A DNA stretch of 64,000 bases, from assembly GCA_947184155.2 (NCBI GenBank), contig CAMXCT020000480.1, positions 493,100-557,099 on the forward strand. Direction: 5' to 3'. The notes under the pieces were generated by a model that saw nothing but the letters and a program-made list of their open reading frames with translations, did no database searches and was not told the DNA's origin. Shown in pieces: positions 22,709 through 31,969 of this stretch (the stretch's first letter is position 1; each line of letters opens with the position of its first letter). The translations under genes and the position numbers were made by a program. This stretch comes from Cladocopium goreaui. Its lineage: Eukaryota > Sar > Dinophyceae > Suessiales > Symbiodiniaceae.

Positions 22709-23066
22709 GGAAGTTGAGTTTTGTAAGGTTAGGTTATTTTGGATTTCTGGGGTGGTCTAGTAGTTAACCACCCCCAAAATAATTTTTGGGGAGAGAGGAA
22801 TCAATTCAGGTTTCTTTGCCCAAAAGCCGATGCTAAGTCGATGTTCTAAAAAATAATTAGTTCAGCAAGTAATTCATGGTAAATCTCAGGGTTTGTCTGT
22901 TCGAGGCAATTTGGATTTTGAACTACTCAATGGGAAGTTAATTTTGCCAGTTCAGGCTATCATTATTTCTGGGGTGGTTTAGTAGTTAACCACCCCCAAA
23001 ATAATTTATGGGGTAGGAAGGGGTCGATTCAGATTTCTTTGTCCAAAAATCGATGGTCTAAATCAT
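22709..23066. repeat. 358-bp direct repeat, copy 2
   Basis: Second copy, offset 468 bases from the first. The 110-base spacer itself carries another GGTGGTTTAGTAGTTAACCA, suggesting unequal exchange between shared internal words. Confidence 0.95.
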
Positions 23067-23691
23067 GAAATTCCGACAATGCTTGTCGGGTGCATTCGGG
23101 AGGATAGGTAGGGTGACCCCCAACATAATTTTGTGGGGATTTTTGCTAATTATTTTGAGGTGGTTCTACTTGTTTTTTCAATCATCCAAAACCATCTTAA
23201 ACCACCTTGAAATAATTTCCAAAATTATTTTGAACTAAGGGAAGTGGTTTTGAGTAATAGTAGAACCCTACAAAATAATTTATTTGCAAATTTTCAGAAA
23301 TTATTTTGAGGAGGTGGGTAGTGATAAAGGATATTATTTTGGGATGGTTAGAGTGTTTTGGAAAAAAATATTTTGTAGTGGGTTATGTACTGAAGCACCT
23401 CAGAATAATTCTGAAAAATTATTTTGGGGGGTCACCCTAGTGATTTTACCCAGGGTAGCCCGCATCTTAAAAAAGTAGATATGTTTGAACTAGTGAATGT
23501 GGTGAACATAAAGGAACATCCATCCCGTTGAGAGTCCAAACGATGGGGCTGTGAGGTAACGCTTCGTGATTGTCTTCACGATATAATACATAGCTATAAT
23601 AGGATATTATTAGATATGATTGTAGATATCATTAGACATAGTTAGATATATTTTTTTTAACATGTTGCAAGATGTATAGCTGTTATATTCT

Positions 23692-23795
23692 GTTCAAGCA
23701 CCAAACATGCCTTTGGTGCCACAGACCTCAGGCCTACGTCGATCTGTTACACCCGGAGAGGATGGCCGTGGTTGTCCGGCGCCACAGCTGATGGG
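23692..23795 (+). CDS. Likely exon with GTGAGC donor
   Basis: The frame reads VQAPNMPLVPQTSGLRRS then VTPGEDGRGCPAPQLM and meets GG^GTGAGC. Strongly exon-like composition in AT-rich flanks. No family was recognised. It is probably part of the gene running rightward to about 29.4 kb. Confidence 0.5.
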
Positions 23796-23914
23796 GTGAG
23801 CCTGGCGGGACAACTTGGGATGTCAATGCTTGCTTAGCATGGTCATTACATGGTCATTACTGTAGTGAATATACGATTTACTAGCTGGAACCGACCCCCA
23901 AGAAGTTGCTATAG

Positions 23915-24128
23915 CTTTGGCATGTTTTGGCTTGGTATGATTTTGCTGGCACCGTTGTGCCATTTGGGCCCCATCCAATGGTCATCCATGTCTGCCAAAC
24001 TGACACGACCCAGAGCGGGTCAACATGTGCTGCCTATACTCAGTTTGTCACAATTGTCGTCACTCAAATTGCCATGAATTACAGTGTACTCCAGAAAAAC
24101 AATCCGGGTTCGCACTCTTTTCTTCCAT
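23915..24128 (+). CDS. Likely exon (WYDFAGTVVPFGPHPMVIHV)
   Basis: A CTATAG acceptor is followed by LWHVLAWYDFAGTVVPFG, HPMVIHVCQTDTTQSG then AAYTQFVTIVVTQIAMNYS. The frame stays open to 24128. WYD..(x)..G..PMV.V vaguely recalls the YD-containing helix of signal peptide peptidases, but the match is weak. Another plus frame (FGMFWLGMILLAPLCHLG) is also open. Confidence 0.4.
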
Positions 24129-24159
24129 AATACGCCATGGTCAGTAGCATTTCGCCACA

Positions 24160-24330
24160 GCGCTAATCAGTGGGTTGATTGTTTGCACAACATGGCCTCA
24201 AACCATTGCCTTTGTTTTGGGTTCCTTCACGATCATCATCATGAACATCGCCATCTTCCTATTTGTTTTCTTGTTCTTATTAATGTCCATCATTACCCAT
24301 TACCATCGCCCCCGTAACCACCATCACCAC
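24160..24330 (+). CDS. Likely exon encoding hydrophobic helices
   Basis: After AGTAG the frame reads HFATALISGLIVCTTW, PQTIAFVLGSFTIIIMNIAI then FLFVFLFLLMSIITHY. At least two membrane-spanning stretches are evident. It then runs into a CAC/CAT trinucleotide tract giving poly-His, where the exon probably ends. Part of a multi-pass membrane protein. Confidence 0.45.
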
Positions 24331-24440
24331 CACCACCACCACCACCACGACCACGACCATGACCACGACCACTACCAGCACCAGCATCAGCATCATCATC
24401 ATCATCATCATCTTCATCATCTTCATCATCGCCATCGTTC
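24312..24440. repeat. CAC/CAT/GAC trinucleotide microsatellite
   Basis: Triplet repeats (CAC, CAT, CAG, GAC) that read as His-rich on plus and Gly/Asp-rich on minus. Coding status is doubtful. Confidence 0.9.
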
Positions 24441-24443
24441 ATC

Positions 24444-24566
24444 CTATTGTTTTCCTGCCAGCCAGTTTGACTGAGGACACCTGGGGCAATGAGAGCCTGT
24501 TGTTGGTTCCTGGTGGACTTGAAGCTGTTCACGCCTGGCGTCACAGATCGTCACAGATGACATCGT
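24444..24566 (+). CDS. Candidate exon (ESLLLVPGGLEAVHAWRHR)
   Basis: Following the triplet repeat, the frame reads VFLPASLTEDTWGNESLL then LVPGGLEAVHAWRHRSS. GC-rich and exon-like. The ends are not defined. Confidence 0.3.
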
Positions 24567-24972
24567 GACAAATGAATACAAACGAAACATGGCCAGACCC
24601 AAACAAAGAACATGTTTAGAAGGCCTGTGGATCTAATGTGATCTAATCATATCTAATCATTTTTCTCAGGCCAAAATAATCCACTACCATGGTTTCCGAT
24701 GTGATTTGAGCCCCCAATCATACTATCAGAACGGGATTCCATCCCTAGCGGGCAAAATGACTGGATAATTTTTTGGTTACCTGCGCGCTATCAACGATGT
24801 GATGTTTAGTATTAGAAGCCACCCAACAAAAACATTTGCGTATATCATGTTTGGGGATTATCTTCAGAATGGGGATTATGAGTCTTGAAACATATTGAGA
24901 CATCCTGAAATGATTGAAAGGTGAACATACTATCATGATCTATTCCGTTCGCCGTTGAACGTGTTTGCACAG

Positions 24973-25067
24973 TACCTGGTCTTTTGATTGCCATGCAGTC
25001 GTTGGACATGTTTGATCACCAAACAGGGGAGGCCTGGACATTTTACTTCATGAATACAAGTGTGACA
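24973..25067 (+). CDS. Likely exon of a signal peptide peptidase-like protease
   Basis: GCACAG precedes VPGLLIAMQSLDMFDHQTG then EAWTFYFMNTSVT. In presenilin/signal peptide peptidase family proteins, the catalytic GxGD aspartate is followed by (V/I)PGLL(I/L)A...RFD..TG....YF, which fits this order and spacing well. The GxGD itself would be on the preceding exon and was not found. The family cleaves within membranes in the ER or endosomes. Hydrophobic exons lie upstream, but no PAL motif was located downstream. Confidence 0.45.
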
Positions 25068-25070
25068 TGA

Positions 25071-25502
25071 GTTCGAAGAAACTGTTCGAATCCTTGATAA
25101 AGCCGGAGTAGCGCCCGACCTTATGCTAGATGTTTTGATTGTAGTTTCTAGGTTTTCGTGGCTTCGCCATTGTTCGTTTTGACATATTTGGACATACTTG
25201 CATTCATGTTTGGACCTACTATTGTAGTTCTCCGCCCTGAAACCGTGTTTGGTCCCAGACTTGCTCGGAAGAACATATACAGTGGGCCCTTGGCTGAAAG
25301 CACCAAAAAAGTCATGCCTACTATACCCTCCGCCAAATCTCGACGAGAATCACTTCGAGGAATGAGTCTTCCAACCCCTTATTTGTCAGGGTCCAAGTGG
25401 GGTGTGGCGCCTACCTCCGATTCGAGGTGTCCGTCTTTGCGCCGATGGTGGGGGCCCTTTTTTAGCACAATGGATGGGGAACTTCTGTTCGGAAGTAATT
25501 AA
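25071..25502 (+). CDS. Candidate exon(s), overlapping frames
   Basis: From 25071 a frame reads FEETVRILDKAGVAPDLML then DVLIVVSRFSWLRHCSF and stops. From 25156 (after TTCTAG) another reads FVLTYLDILAFMFGPTIVVL, RPETVFGPRLARKNIYSG then SLPTPYLSGSKWGVAPTSD to 25502. The second contains a probable membrane segment. A splice or frameshift between them is possible. Confidence 0.4.
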
Positions 25503-25734
25503 TTTGAAACTGTCTGGGATACATTTCCATATTACTATGGTAGTAGTATATGTATATATATACACATGCATATATATATATATATGCCATAATAGTCTAT
25601 ATCTCTACATATATATATATATGTGTATACATGTTTTTTTGAACCACCAAGTACGCTGTATATCGCAGTGAACTCCAACATCCAGATCCACGGGTTTTCC
25701 ATCCAGTCATGGAGGATCCTCAAAAACCATGAGG

Positions 25735-25990
25735 GTTCAATACTAAAATGGATGGTTTATCAGGGAAAATCCCATTAAAATGGATGAAATACTAAATGTC
25801 TAATATCATGGTCTAATGATGTCTAATGACTAATGGTTTTAAATATAATGTCTACTGGATATATATATATATTTAATATATGATCTCATATAGTTCTATA
25901 GACATATTAATATACTAAAAACCATGGTCTATATGATGTCTACTGACTTGGATGATTTGGGGGTAGCCAAATTTTAGGAAACCACCATTT
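25735..25990. mobile_element. Family C element, interrupted copy
   Basis: The left half has AATACTAAAATGGATGGTTT and ATTAAAATGGATGAAATACT. About 150 bases of AT-rich repeats intervene. The right half has TTGGATGATTTGGGGGTAGC and TTTTAGGAAACCACC. Confidence 0.5.
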
Positions 25991-26121
25991 AGGTGAAACC
26001 ATAGTTGTCAGTTTTGCAAGGCAGAGATCGCAATGACAAAGTGAGCACGGGTTTGGAACATTTATGACTTATGACAACACATCCCTTTTGGTTTCATCCT
26101 GGCTTTTTTGCAAGTGGATCA

Positions 26122-26265
26122 CTAAAGCATCCCTAACTCACAAACCTGAAATGCAACCTCTCGGGAGGAAATGGTGGAGCAGGACGGAAGCGCAAAGTTC
26201 GGGGGCCTGATGGTTTCGGTTGGGCCTTGCAGCCACCTCAGCTTGGATTGCTGGGCATTTGAGGG
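26122..26265 (+). CDS. Candidate exon (Gly-rich, RKRKVRGPDGFGWALQPP)
   Basis: The plus frame reads LKCNLSGGNGGAGRKRK then VRGPDGFGWALQPPQLG. A minus-strand frame of 65 codons is also open. A family A introner starts 34 bases further right. Uncertain. Confidence 0.3.
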
Positions 26266-26298
26266 CCCAGTTATAAATTGGTTTATACCACCCATTAG

Positions 26299-26404
26299 CT
26301 GGTTGGTGGTTTGGAACATGTCTTATTTTTCCATATAATTATTGGGAATAATAATCCTAACTGTCTTTCATATTTTTTAGAGGAGTAGGTCAACCACCAA
26401 CCAG
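26299..26404. mobile_element. Family A introner-like element with 4-bp duplication
   Basis: CTGGTTGGTGGTTTGGAACA to CAACCACCAACCAG, about 106 bp. TTAG lies directly on both sides, consistent with a 4-bp target-site duplication. CCATATAATTATTGGGAA and TTTTTTAGAGGAG lie inside. Confidence 0.85.
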
Positions 26405-26475
26405 TTAGCTATATATCCATCTACCATGAACCCTAGTTATACTGGTTTGTAGCACCCAACTTAGCGATCAGATTA

Positions 26476-26610
26476 TCCGGGTGGGCCGTCCAGCAGTACG
26501 CAAAATGCAATGGGTTTATCATCATCGTCCACGCACAATTGCCAATTTGGGGGTACTTGTCTATCTTCAGACAAGACCAATTCACGTTGTCTGAGATATC
26601 TCATCTGTAA
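26476..26610 (+). CDS. Likely exon (GWAVQQYAKCNGFIIIVHA)
   Basis: The open frame reads SGWAVQQYAKCNGFIIIVHA, QLPIWGYLSIFRQDQF then TLSEISHL and TAA. The first part is GC-rich and exon-like; the later part may be intron. No clear family. Confidence 0.35.
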   Translation, partial: SGWAVQQYAKCNGFIIIVHAQLPIWGYLSIFRQDQFTLSEISHL

Positions 26611-26741
26611 TTCCTGTTAATATATGATTATTCCCTTACATAGCATGCCATTAATACATGTATATGATTCGTACAATATACAATATATCAGTGTATATCA
26701 TATGTCTATAGATGTGTGCTTCCTGCTGCATATCATCACAC

Positions 26742-26805
26742 CACGACTTCATTGGAATGATGCTTAGTAAATAGGGATATCTGTCCAAATCTAGTTATAC
26801 ATATA
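26742..26805 (+). mobile_element. Family D remnant
   Basis: CACACCACGACTTCATTGGA, ATGATGCTTAGTAAATAGGG and TCTGTCCAAATCTAG, followed by a TATA tract. Diverged and shortened. Confidence 0.4.
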
Positions 26806-26997
26806 TATATATATCCCTACTAACTGGAAATGAATGCCATGTATCTAGGTAAATATAACTGGAATTATATTACTATAGTTGTTTCAGGGTTGTGCATTAT
26901 TGTAAGTTACCCAGAATACACATATCCTACAGTTTTGTCCCAATAAACAGTTATAAATGGGATTCTAGCTCCTGCAAGTAAGCTTAGAAATCACTTG

Positions 26998-27108
26998 CTG
27001 GTTGGTGGTTTGGAACATGTTTTAGTTGTCCATATATTGGGAATTTCATCATCCCAACTGACGAACTCCATCATTTTTCAGAGGGGTTCGGTTGAAACCA
27101 CCAACCAG
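26998..27108. mobile_element. Family A introner-like element with 4-bp duplication
   Basis: CTGGTTGGTGGTTTGGAACA to GAAACCACCAACCAG, 111 bp. CTTG is duplicated exactly at both sides. The inside holds CCATATATTGGGAATTTCAT, CCCAACTGACGAAC and TTTTTCAGAGGGG. Confidence 0.9.
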
Positions 27109-27442
27109 CTTGAACGAGTTGTGTTCGCCAGTGATAACTGGCTATAGGTCTAGAAACATCCCATGAGCTCGCTTCAGGTGGCTGATTTGCAAAGGTGCCA
27201 ACTTGGCGGCTCCAGCAGAGGACGAAACATGGGAAACAACGCGTACGAAACATAGGGGGATGGATTACCCCAATCTATGGATATTCTCCCATTTATATCA
27301 TTTTATATCCGTAAAATCCATTCCTGAATCATATTGAATCTCTTGAACAATCCTACTATATCTATATATATATATATCTAGATATCTATATCATCTCACC
27401 ATATCTCACTATATCCTCATTGGTCTCGTTGGCTAAAGGATG

Positions 27443-27550
27443 GTTTTCCTAAAATAGGGGGATACCCCAATGGCTGGATGGTGTATTTCATGAAAGATCC
27501 TATGAATGTATGGATTATTCGGGGGTGGCCCTATTTCAGGAAGCCTCTAT
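27443..27550. mobile_element. Family C palindromic element
   Basis: GGTTTTCCTAAAATAGGGGG at the left and GCCCTATTTCAGGAAGCCTC at the right. AATGTATGGATTATTCGGGG lies inside. Confidence 0.7.
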
Positions 27551-27559
27551 ATGGGGTTT

Positions 27560-28085
27560 GTATAAGTTCATTTCACTAGCTTTACTATATAATTACTATG
27601 TTTTTTTGGTTTGGGATGCATGTATAGTTTGATGGGTTTATAAACAAACTTATAACTGGGTGGAGTACATGTATTATTGCAAGATTGCATTTATAAAACT
27701 ATCATAACCTGTGGCATTGTGGTACCCATAGCTGAAAGGCGAAGCACATATGAATAATGTCTAGGGCCTATGGCCAGCAGGCTCGAAATTCGGTGCCTCA
27801 AGCATGGTATGTGGTTACTATCGAGTATGAACAATCAATATTAATAGTTCCAGTATGTTCCAGTTGCCTCCACATGTTGACAGAATAAAAAAATCTAGTT
27901 GTTGCTGGATTTACATCACCATCGGCTTGATTTGTGTCCTCAGTTGGTTGAGAAAACAAGACAAACACATGGACATATGTATCCCGATACCTAGCCTATA
28001 ATTATGATATACATGTATATATATATATACATATACACACATACACTTTACATGCCTACTTTCCTGCTGTTAATATTCCCACCTC
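27560..28085. other. No gene recognised; probable intron
   Basis: AT-rich unique sequence with a short TATA tract at about 28015-28045. No convincing frame. Confidence 0.4.
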
Positions 28086-28089
28086 AACA

Positions 28090-28236
28090 TCACTGGGGGC
28101 AAAACAAGGCCCCAGACCACAGATCATGCCGCACCTTTCAGGACACGTGTCGGAAGTCGATTTTCTCCCTGTGGCTCACAAGAGGTCGGCTGGATCGAAC
28201 GAGTGACGCCATGGGTGTAAACCCATGGTTTCCCCA
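28090..28236 (+). CDS. Candidate exon, three frames open
   Basis: GC-rich and free of stops in all three plus frames. They read, for example, TRPQTTDHAAPFRTRVGSRF, KAPDHRSCRTFQDTCRKSI or RPQIMPHLSGHVSEVDFLP. The third reads most naturally. The frame cannot be settled by eye. Confidence 0.35.
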
Positions 28237-28439
28237 GGACCTAGGAAAATGATCTTCAAATGGTACGGGTTCCACATCCATGTTTGTTTGCATGAGTATA
28301 TCCATCATGTCTAGACCTTGTTTCTTGGGAAACAATGGGTTTTCCATATCTATGTGAATTTACAACAAGATAAATCTGATTGGATGTGACGTTTCTGCAC
28401 CTGTCCAAGTTTCCGTTGCTTGAAAATTGTTTTGCATAG

Positions 28440-28540
28440 CCAGCGATTGTGGTGACGAGGATGAGGATGAGGATGATGATGATGATGATGATCATGATCA
28501 TGATCATGATCATGATGATCATGATGATGACGACCCAAAT
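28440..28540. repeat. GAT/CATGAT microsatellite
   Basis: GATGAGGATGATGATGAT passing into CATGATCATGATCATGAT. It reads Asp/His-rich on plus and His-rich on minus. The surrounding 65-codon plus frame may be an artefact. Confidence 0.9.
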
Positions 28541-28696
28541 GTTTTGGATGATGTGGATCGTCATGACAATCAGGAGGAAAATAGGAGGACGAGGTTGATG
28601 TTTGCTCCAAAAATGACATCGTGATGCTCATGAAATACTCATTATATAGATAGGTTTTGTCCATTGCCATCCTTATCGCCGGTGTTTTTTTCATGA

Positions 28697-28927
28697 CCGC
28701 TGAATATCACAAGTTGGTGGCCGGGACATCCCCACAAGATCATACAAGATCTAGTTACCCATGGTCGAGGTGGGACATGCGCAGCATGCTCACTTTGTTC
28801 ATTGGAATCAACCGTTGATTTCAACATTAGCTCGTATCCCATGTTGGAGCAGATTTTCCCCGCTGACTTGTTGACGTTTTCAAGCGTGGGTGGCTCATCC
28901 AGTTGTTGCCATTTGGTTGGATGGTGA
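28697..28927 (+). CDS. Likely exon (SYPMLEQIFPADLLTFSSVG)
   Basis: The open frame of 76 codons reads NITSWWPGHPHKIIQDLV, HGRGGTCAACSLCSLEST then VDFNISSYPMLEQIFPADLL. The central part has four cysteines. Splice ends are uncertain. Possibly in the same gene as the terminal exon at 29.24 kb. Confidence 0.4.
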   Translation, partial: PLNITSWWPGHPHKIIQDLVTHGRGGTCAACSLCSLESTVDFNISSYPMLEQIFPADLLTFSSVGGSSSCCHLVGW

Positions 28928-29242
28928 TTTGACACAGTTCTATTTCACTTCCTACTTGGTGTGATGATCCCCAATGACCAATGTATTTGAATGACTAATG
29001 TGTTTGAATATTTGATCTCGAGTTGGTTGGTTTATAGTGTTATCTTAAGTTCCATCCCTTTTCTGGCTGGTGATGTTAAATAAGAGAAATAAGAAAACAC
29101 AATCAACATCAACCATATTTGGGGTGTGATATGATACCCACTGACTAATATGTTGCAGAGGGTATGAAACCACCAACAAGTTTTTTTTTTGGGGGTTGAA
29201 ATCACCAACAGCTGCGTAATCAACTGGTGGAAACCTCTGCAG

Positions 29243-29387
29243 GTGCTTCGTTGCTGTGGCTGGCAGTGCCCTTTTTGGTGCCTTGACGATGGTACCACCA
29301 CGTATCGGAGTTGAACCAAGCAAAATGGAGGAACAACCCTCAGAGAAAGGACAAATCATAATCAAAGACACAAAAAGTGGGAGATAA
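29243..29387 (+). CDS. Likely terminal exon of a gene
   Basis: CTCTGCAG precedes CFVAVAGSALFGALTMVPPR then IGVEPSKMEEQPSEKGQI and IIKDTKSGR, then TAA. One hydrophobic helix is followed by a charged C-terminal tail, typical of the end of a membrane protein. It could close the gene with the peptidase-like exon at 24.97 kb, but linkage is unproven. Confidence 0.5.
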
Positions 29388-29647
29388 GGCACAAACATGG
29401 AGAAGCATGCGGTAAACCATGACTAACAGTATAGCAATGTGAAGTGTTGTTTTGTTTCAAACATGTGTGTTTTAGTTATTTTATCAAGGTATTGTTATTG
29501 TTGTTACCCCATTCTTCTCTGGGATGTTCACGGGATGGTCAGATGCCTGGCCCAAAAAAGAGTGTAAATCACTAAATCACTAAATCAATCTGTCCAAACT
29601 TTTTACTATAAAAATATTGTCTTCCTTCCCTACGCCCGAGTCGTTTC

Positions 29648-29839
29648 TTGCCAATGATTTTGTGGTTGTTTGGCATCCTCCACGAGGTCTTGTTGGCGAA
29701 CTCCAATAGCAGCGTCTTCTTGAGCGTGGTGAAGAAACCCACCAGGTGGGCCTCCGTGGTGAAGAAACCTCTCTGGGATTTCAGAAGGGGAATTTGGGGT
29801 CACCCGAGACATAGAAAAGACTTACCACTGTTCGAGTAG
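29648..29839 (+). CDS. Candidate exon (MILWLFGILHEVLLANSNSS)
   Basis: The frame reads PMILWLFGILHEVLLANS, NSSVFLSVVKKPTRWASV then VKKPLWDFRRGIWGHPRH to TAG. It includes a short tandem VVKKP. Hydrophobic then basic. No family. The minus strand is also open. Confidence 0.35.
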   Translation: MPMILWLFGILHEVLLANSNSSVFLSVVKKPTRWASVVKKPLWDFRRGIWGHPRHRKDLPLFE

Positions 29840-30043
29840 GATCTGTTGTTTCCATGTTGTTTGGGTGGTTGCTATACCTTCTTTTCAGACAAACCATGGA
29901 TATTGAAGGTCTCTAGTCTTTGGAGTCTACAGCGATTCACTTACTGTACATGTAAAATCCATACTGAATCTGCCGTTTGCAGAGAACATCAGCACGTGTG
30001 CGCATGTTGTAGGCAAGAAAAACTGAGTGTTTAGATGTTAGAT

Positions 30044-30150
30044 TGCCCTCTGGAAATTTAACATACCTATGGAAAAGAATACCATTGTTGATAGACAAAT
30101 TAGAGATAAAATGGGACCATTTTCCATTGCAAACTGTCAGTTTACCCAGA
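30044..30150. mobile_element. Family B introner-like element
   Basis: TGCCCTCTGGAAATTTAACA at the left and GTTTACCCAGAGGGTATAA at the right, with CATACCTATGGAAAAGAATA and CCATTTTCCATTG inside. About 107 bp, diverged at the left donor (GGAAAT instead of GGTAAA). Confidence 0.65.
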
Positions 30151-30195
30151 GGGTATAATTAAATGTCATATGTCATATTGTTTACCAGATAGTGC

Positions 30196-30245
30196 CCGGC
30201 ACGCGCCGGGGCGGAAGTTTCGAAAATAGGAAAGGACTATAAGGA
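30196..30245. repeat. Dispersed GGCGGAAGTTTCGAAAATAGG block
   Basis: A ~40-bp block very close to one at about 18158-18200 (GGCGGAAGTTTCAAAAATAG). Origin unknown. Confidence 0.5.
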
Positions 30246-30603
30246 AGAAGAAAGCCTATCTAGGAATTCTAAATGGTTCCTCTGGATGAACCATAGGATC
30301 TGAACAGTAAACCACTTCATTTTCCTGGTTTACAGGCTACTGTATTTGTTTGTAAATTACAGGATCTCTACATTAAAAAAACACATTTATAAAAGATATA
30401 TACCAGTATAATACATTGTAATACCAGTATATAGCAGTAGATACAGATATATATATATAGACACACATATATATATATATATATGAACTAAATACCCTAT
30501 TATATAGCCCGTTATTGTAATTATTCCGTTATAATCCCTTTAATTCCCGTTAATATCCCATTAATTTAATCATTAAATCCGATCATAGTCCATATTATCA
30601 CTC

Positions 30604-30604
30604 A

Positions 30605-30644
<40 letters not shown>

Positions 30645-30646
30645 CC
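30604..30646. repeat. ATCT microsatellite
   Basis: About eleven TATC units in perfect tandem. Confidence 0.98.
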
Positions 30647-30726
30647 ATCATTATATGTCCCATTTTTTAATCCCATTGTACCCCCATGTATGCTCCATCA
30701 ATCCCTTTCAGAGTTTTGACCTATTT

Positions 30727-30805
30727 TCGTGAGGCCCGGCGCGCCGTTGAGTGAAGATGCCAGGAAGGAACCCAAACACGTGACCTGGGAGGTTTTCCGA
30801 CGTCC
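30727..30805 (+). CDS. Likely exon (APLSEDARKEPKHVTWEVFR)
   Basis: The frame reads PIFVRPGAPLSEDARK then EPKHVTWEVFRRPG and reaches a GT in CCTG^GTACGC. GC-rich and charged, clearly different from the flanks. It lies upstream of GT5-like exons on the same strand and may belong to that gene. Confidence 0.45.
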
Positions 30806-30883
30806 TGGTACGCCAAATACTCCAAAAATAGACCATGAAACATGGGTTGAAACGCATGGTTTAGGGGATTCCCCATTATGGTC

Positions 30884-31556
30884 AGTGCCGGAATAATATA
30901 ACGGAAGTTGAGGAGGACGAAGGTACGGTTATTTACCGTACCCTGTTGTTCTATAATTCTGTTTTCCTCGGAAGGTATGAAAAAAAAATGTATCTGATCT
31001 TCCTCCTAATTTTTTTCGTCGTTCTATAATTCTTGTCGGAGCGCTGTTGTTCTATAATTCTGTTTTCCTCCATTTTTCTCACATTTCCCATTTTCGTTCT
31101 ATAATTAATTTTCCCCGGGCCCCGTTCTATAATTAATTTTTCCGTCGAACGGAAAAATTAATTATAGAACGGAAAAATTAATTATAGAATTATAGAACCT
31201 CTTCCGGGGTCCCAGAAATCCTATAAAATCACCATGAAATCTAAGAAAATCACCGTGAAATCCCATAAAATTACCATGAAATCCCATAAAATCACCATGA
31301 AATCTTATAAAAGCACCATGAAATCTAAGAAAATCACCTGGTAAATGTGGGAAAAATGGGGGAAAACAGAATTATAGAACGGAAGTTGAGGAGTACGAAG
31401 GTACGGTTATTTACCGTACCCTGTTGTTCTATAATTCTGTTTTCCTCGGAAGGTAGAAAAAAACGTATCTGAATTTACTCCTATTTTTTTTCGTCGTTCT
31501 ATAATTCTTGTCGGAGCGCTGTTGTTCTATAATTCTGTTTTCCCCCATTTTTCCCA
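30884..31556. mobile_element. TTCTATAATT keyword region with duplicated ~180-bp block
   Basis: It starts GTCAGTGCCGGAATAATATA. A block containing GAAGGTACGGTTATTTACCG and GTTGTTCTATAATTCTGTTT occurs at about 30898-31080 and again at 31378-31550. TTCTATAATT or AATTATAGAA recurs more than a dozen times in both orientations. A perfect small hairpin AATTTTTCCGTCGAACGGAA lies near 31135-31160. Confidence 0.65.
31213..31345. repeat. ATCACCATGAAATCCCATAA tandem repeat
   Basis: About six ~23-base units. Similar words occur at 33560-33640 (CCATGAAATCCCATTAGC). Confidence 0.85.
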
Positions 31557-31738
31557 CATGTCCCTCATTTTATCATCATTTCCTCATCAAATCCTCATTT
31601 TATCTTCATTTTATCCTCATTCTATCCTCATTTTATCCTCATTTTATCCTCGTTTCCTCATCAAATCTTCATTTTATCTGCATTTTATCTTCATTTCCTC
31701 ATCAAATCCTCATTAAATCCTCATTAAATCTTCATTTT
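31556..31738. repeat. CCTCATTTTATC tandem repeat
   Basis: Short pyrimidine-biased units (TCCTCATTTTATC, TCCTCATCAAATC) fill the segment. ORFs rich in Ser/Phe/His here are repeat-derived. Confidence 0.85.
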
Positions 31739-31775
31739 ATAGATTGTATATGTACAAATATGCAGTAAATATCAT

Positions 31776-31968
31776 GTCAGTGCCAGAAATTATAGAACGG
31801 AGCCAGGAGGACAAAAGTACGGTAAAATACCGTACCTTTGTCCTCCTCCCCGTTCTATAATTAAATTTCCCGACTCCGCTCCGAATCGGAACCCGGAGGA
31901 GGACAAAGGTACGGTATTTTACCGTACTTTTGTCCTCCTGGCTCCGTTCTATAATTCTGGCACTGACT
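31776..31968. mobile_element. TTCTATAATT element with ~73-bp near-perfect TIRs
   Basis: The left arm starts GTCAGTGCCAGAAATTATAG and runs through GAACGGAGCCAGGAGGACAA and AAGTACGGTAAAATACCGTA. The right arm is its inverse, differing by about one base. The ~45-base centre has CGACTCCGCTCCGAATCGG. Total about 193 bp. The same GTCAGTGCC start appears at 30885. No duplicated target of clear length was seen. Confidence 0.85.
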
Positions 31969-31969
31969 G

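Larger units (their letters stand above)
21750..23478. mobile_element. AAATAATTT keyword element with TIRs
   Basis: The left end has AAAAATGCGTCCTACCTTAGG. The right end, inverted, has AAGATGCGGGCTACCCTGGG. Between them AAAATAATTT or AAATTATTTT occurs some two dozen times in both orientations, often as CCACCCCCAAAATAATTT and its inverse. There is no transposase-like frame. I read it as a non-autonomous foldback-like element. Confidence 0.65.

Noticed and set aside
24293-24544. Asp/Gly-rich minus ORF and His-rich plus ORF as a metal-binding protein
   Set aside because: The composition comes from triplet microsatellites readable on both strands.
29020-29178. Possible extra family A introner
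   Set aside because: Only a right-end-like stretch (TGCAGAGGGTATGAAACCACCAAC) and a loose GTTGGTTGG upstream; the interior and left TIR do not match well enough.
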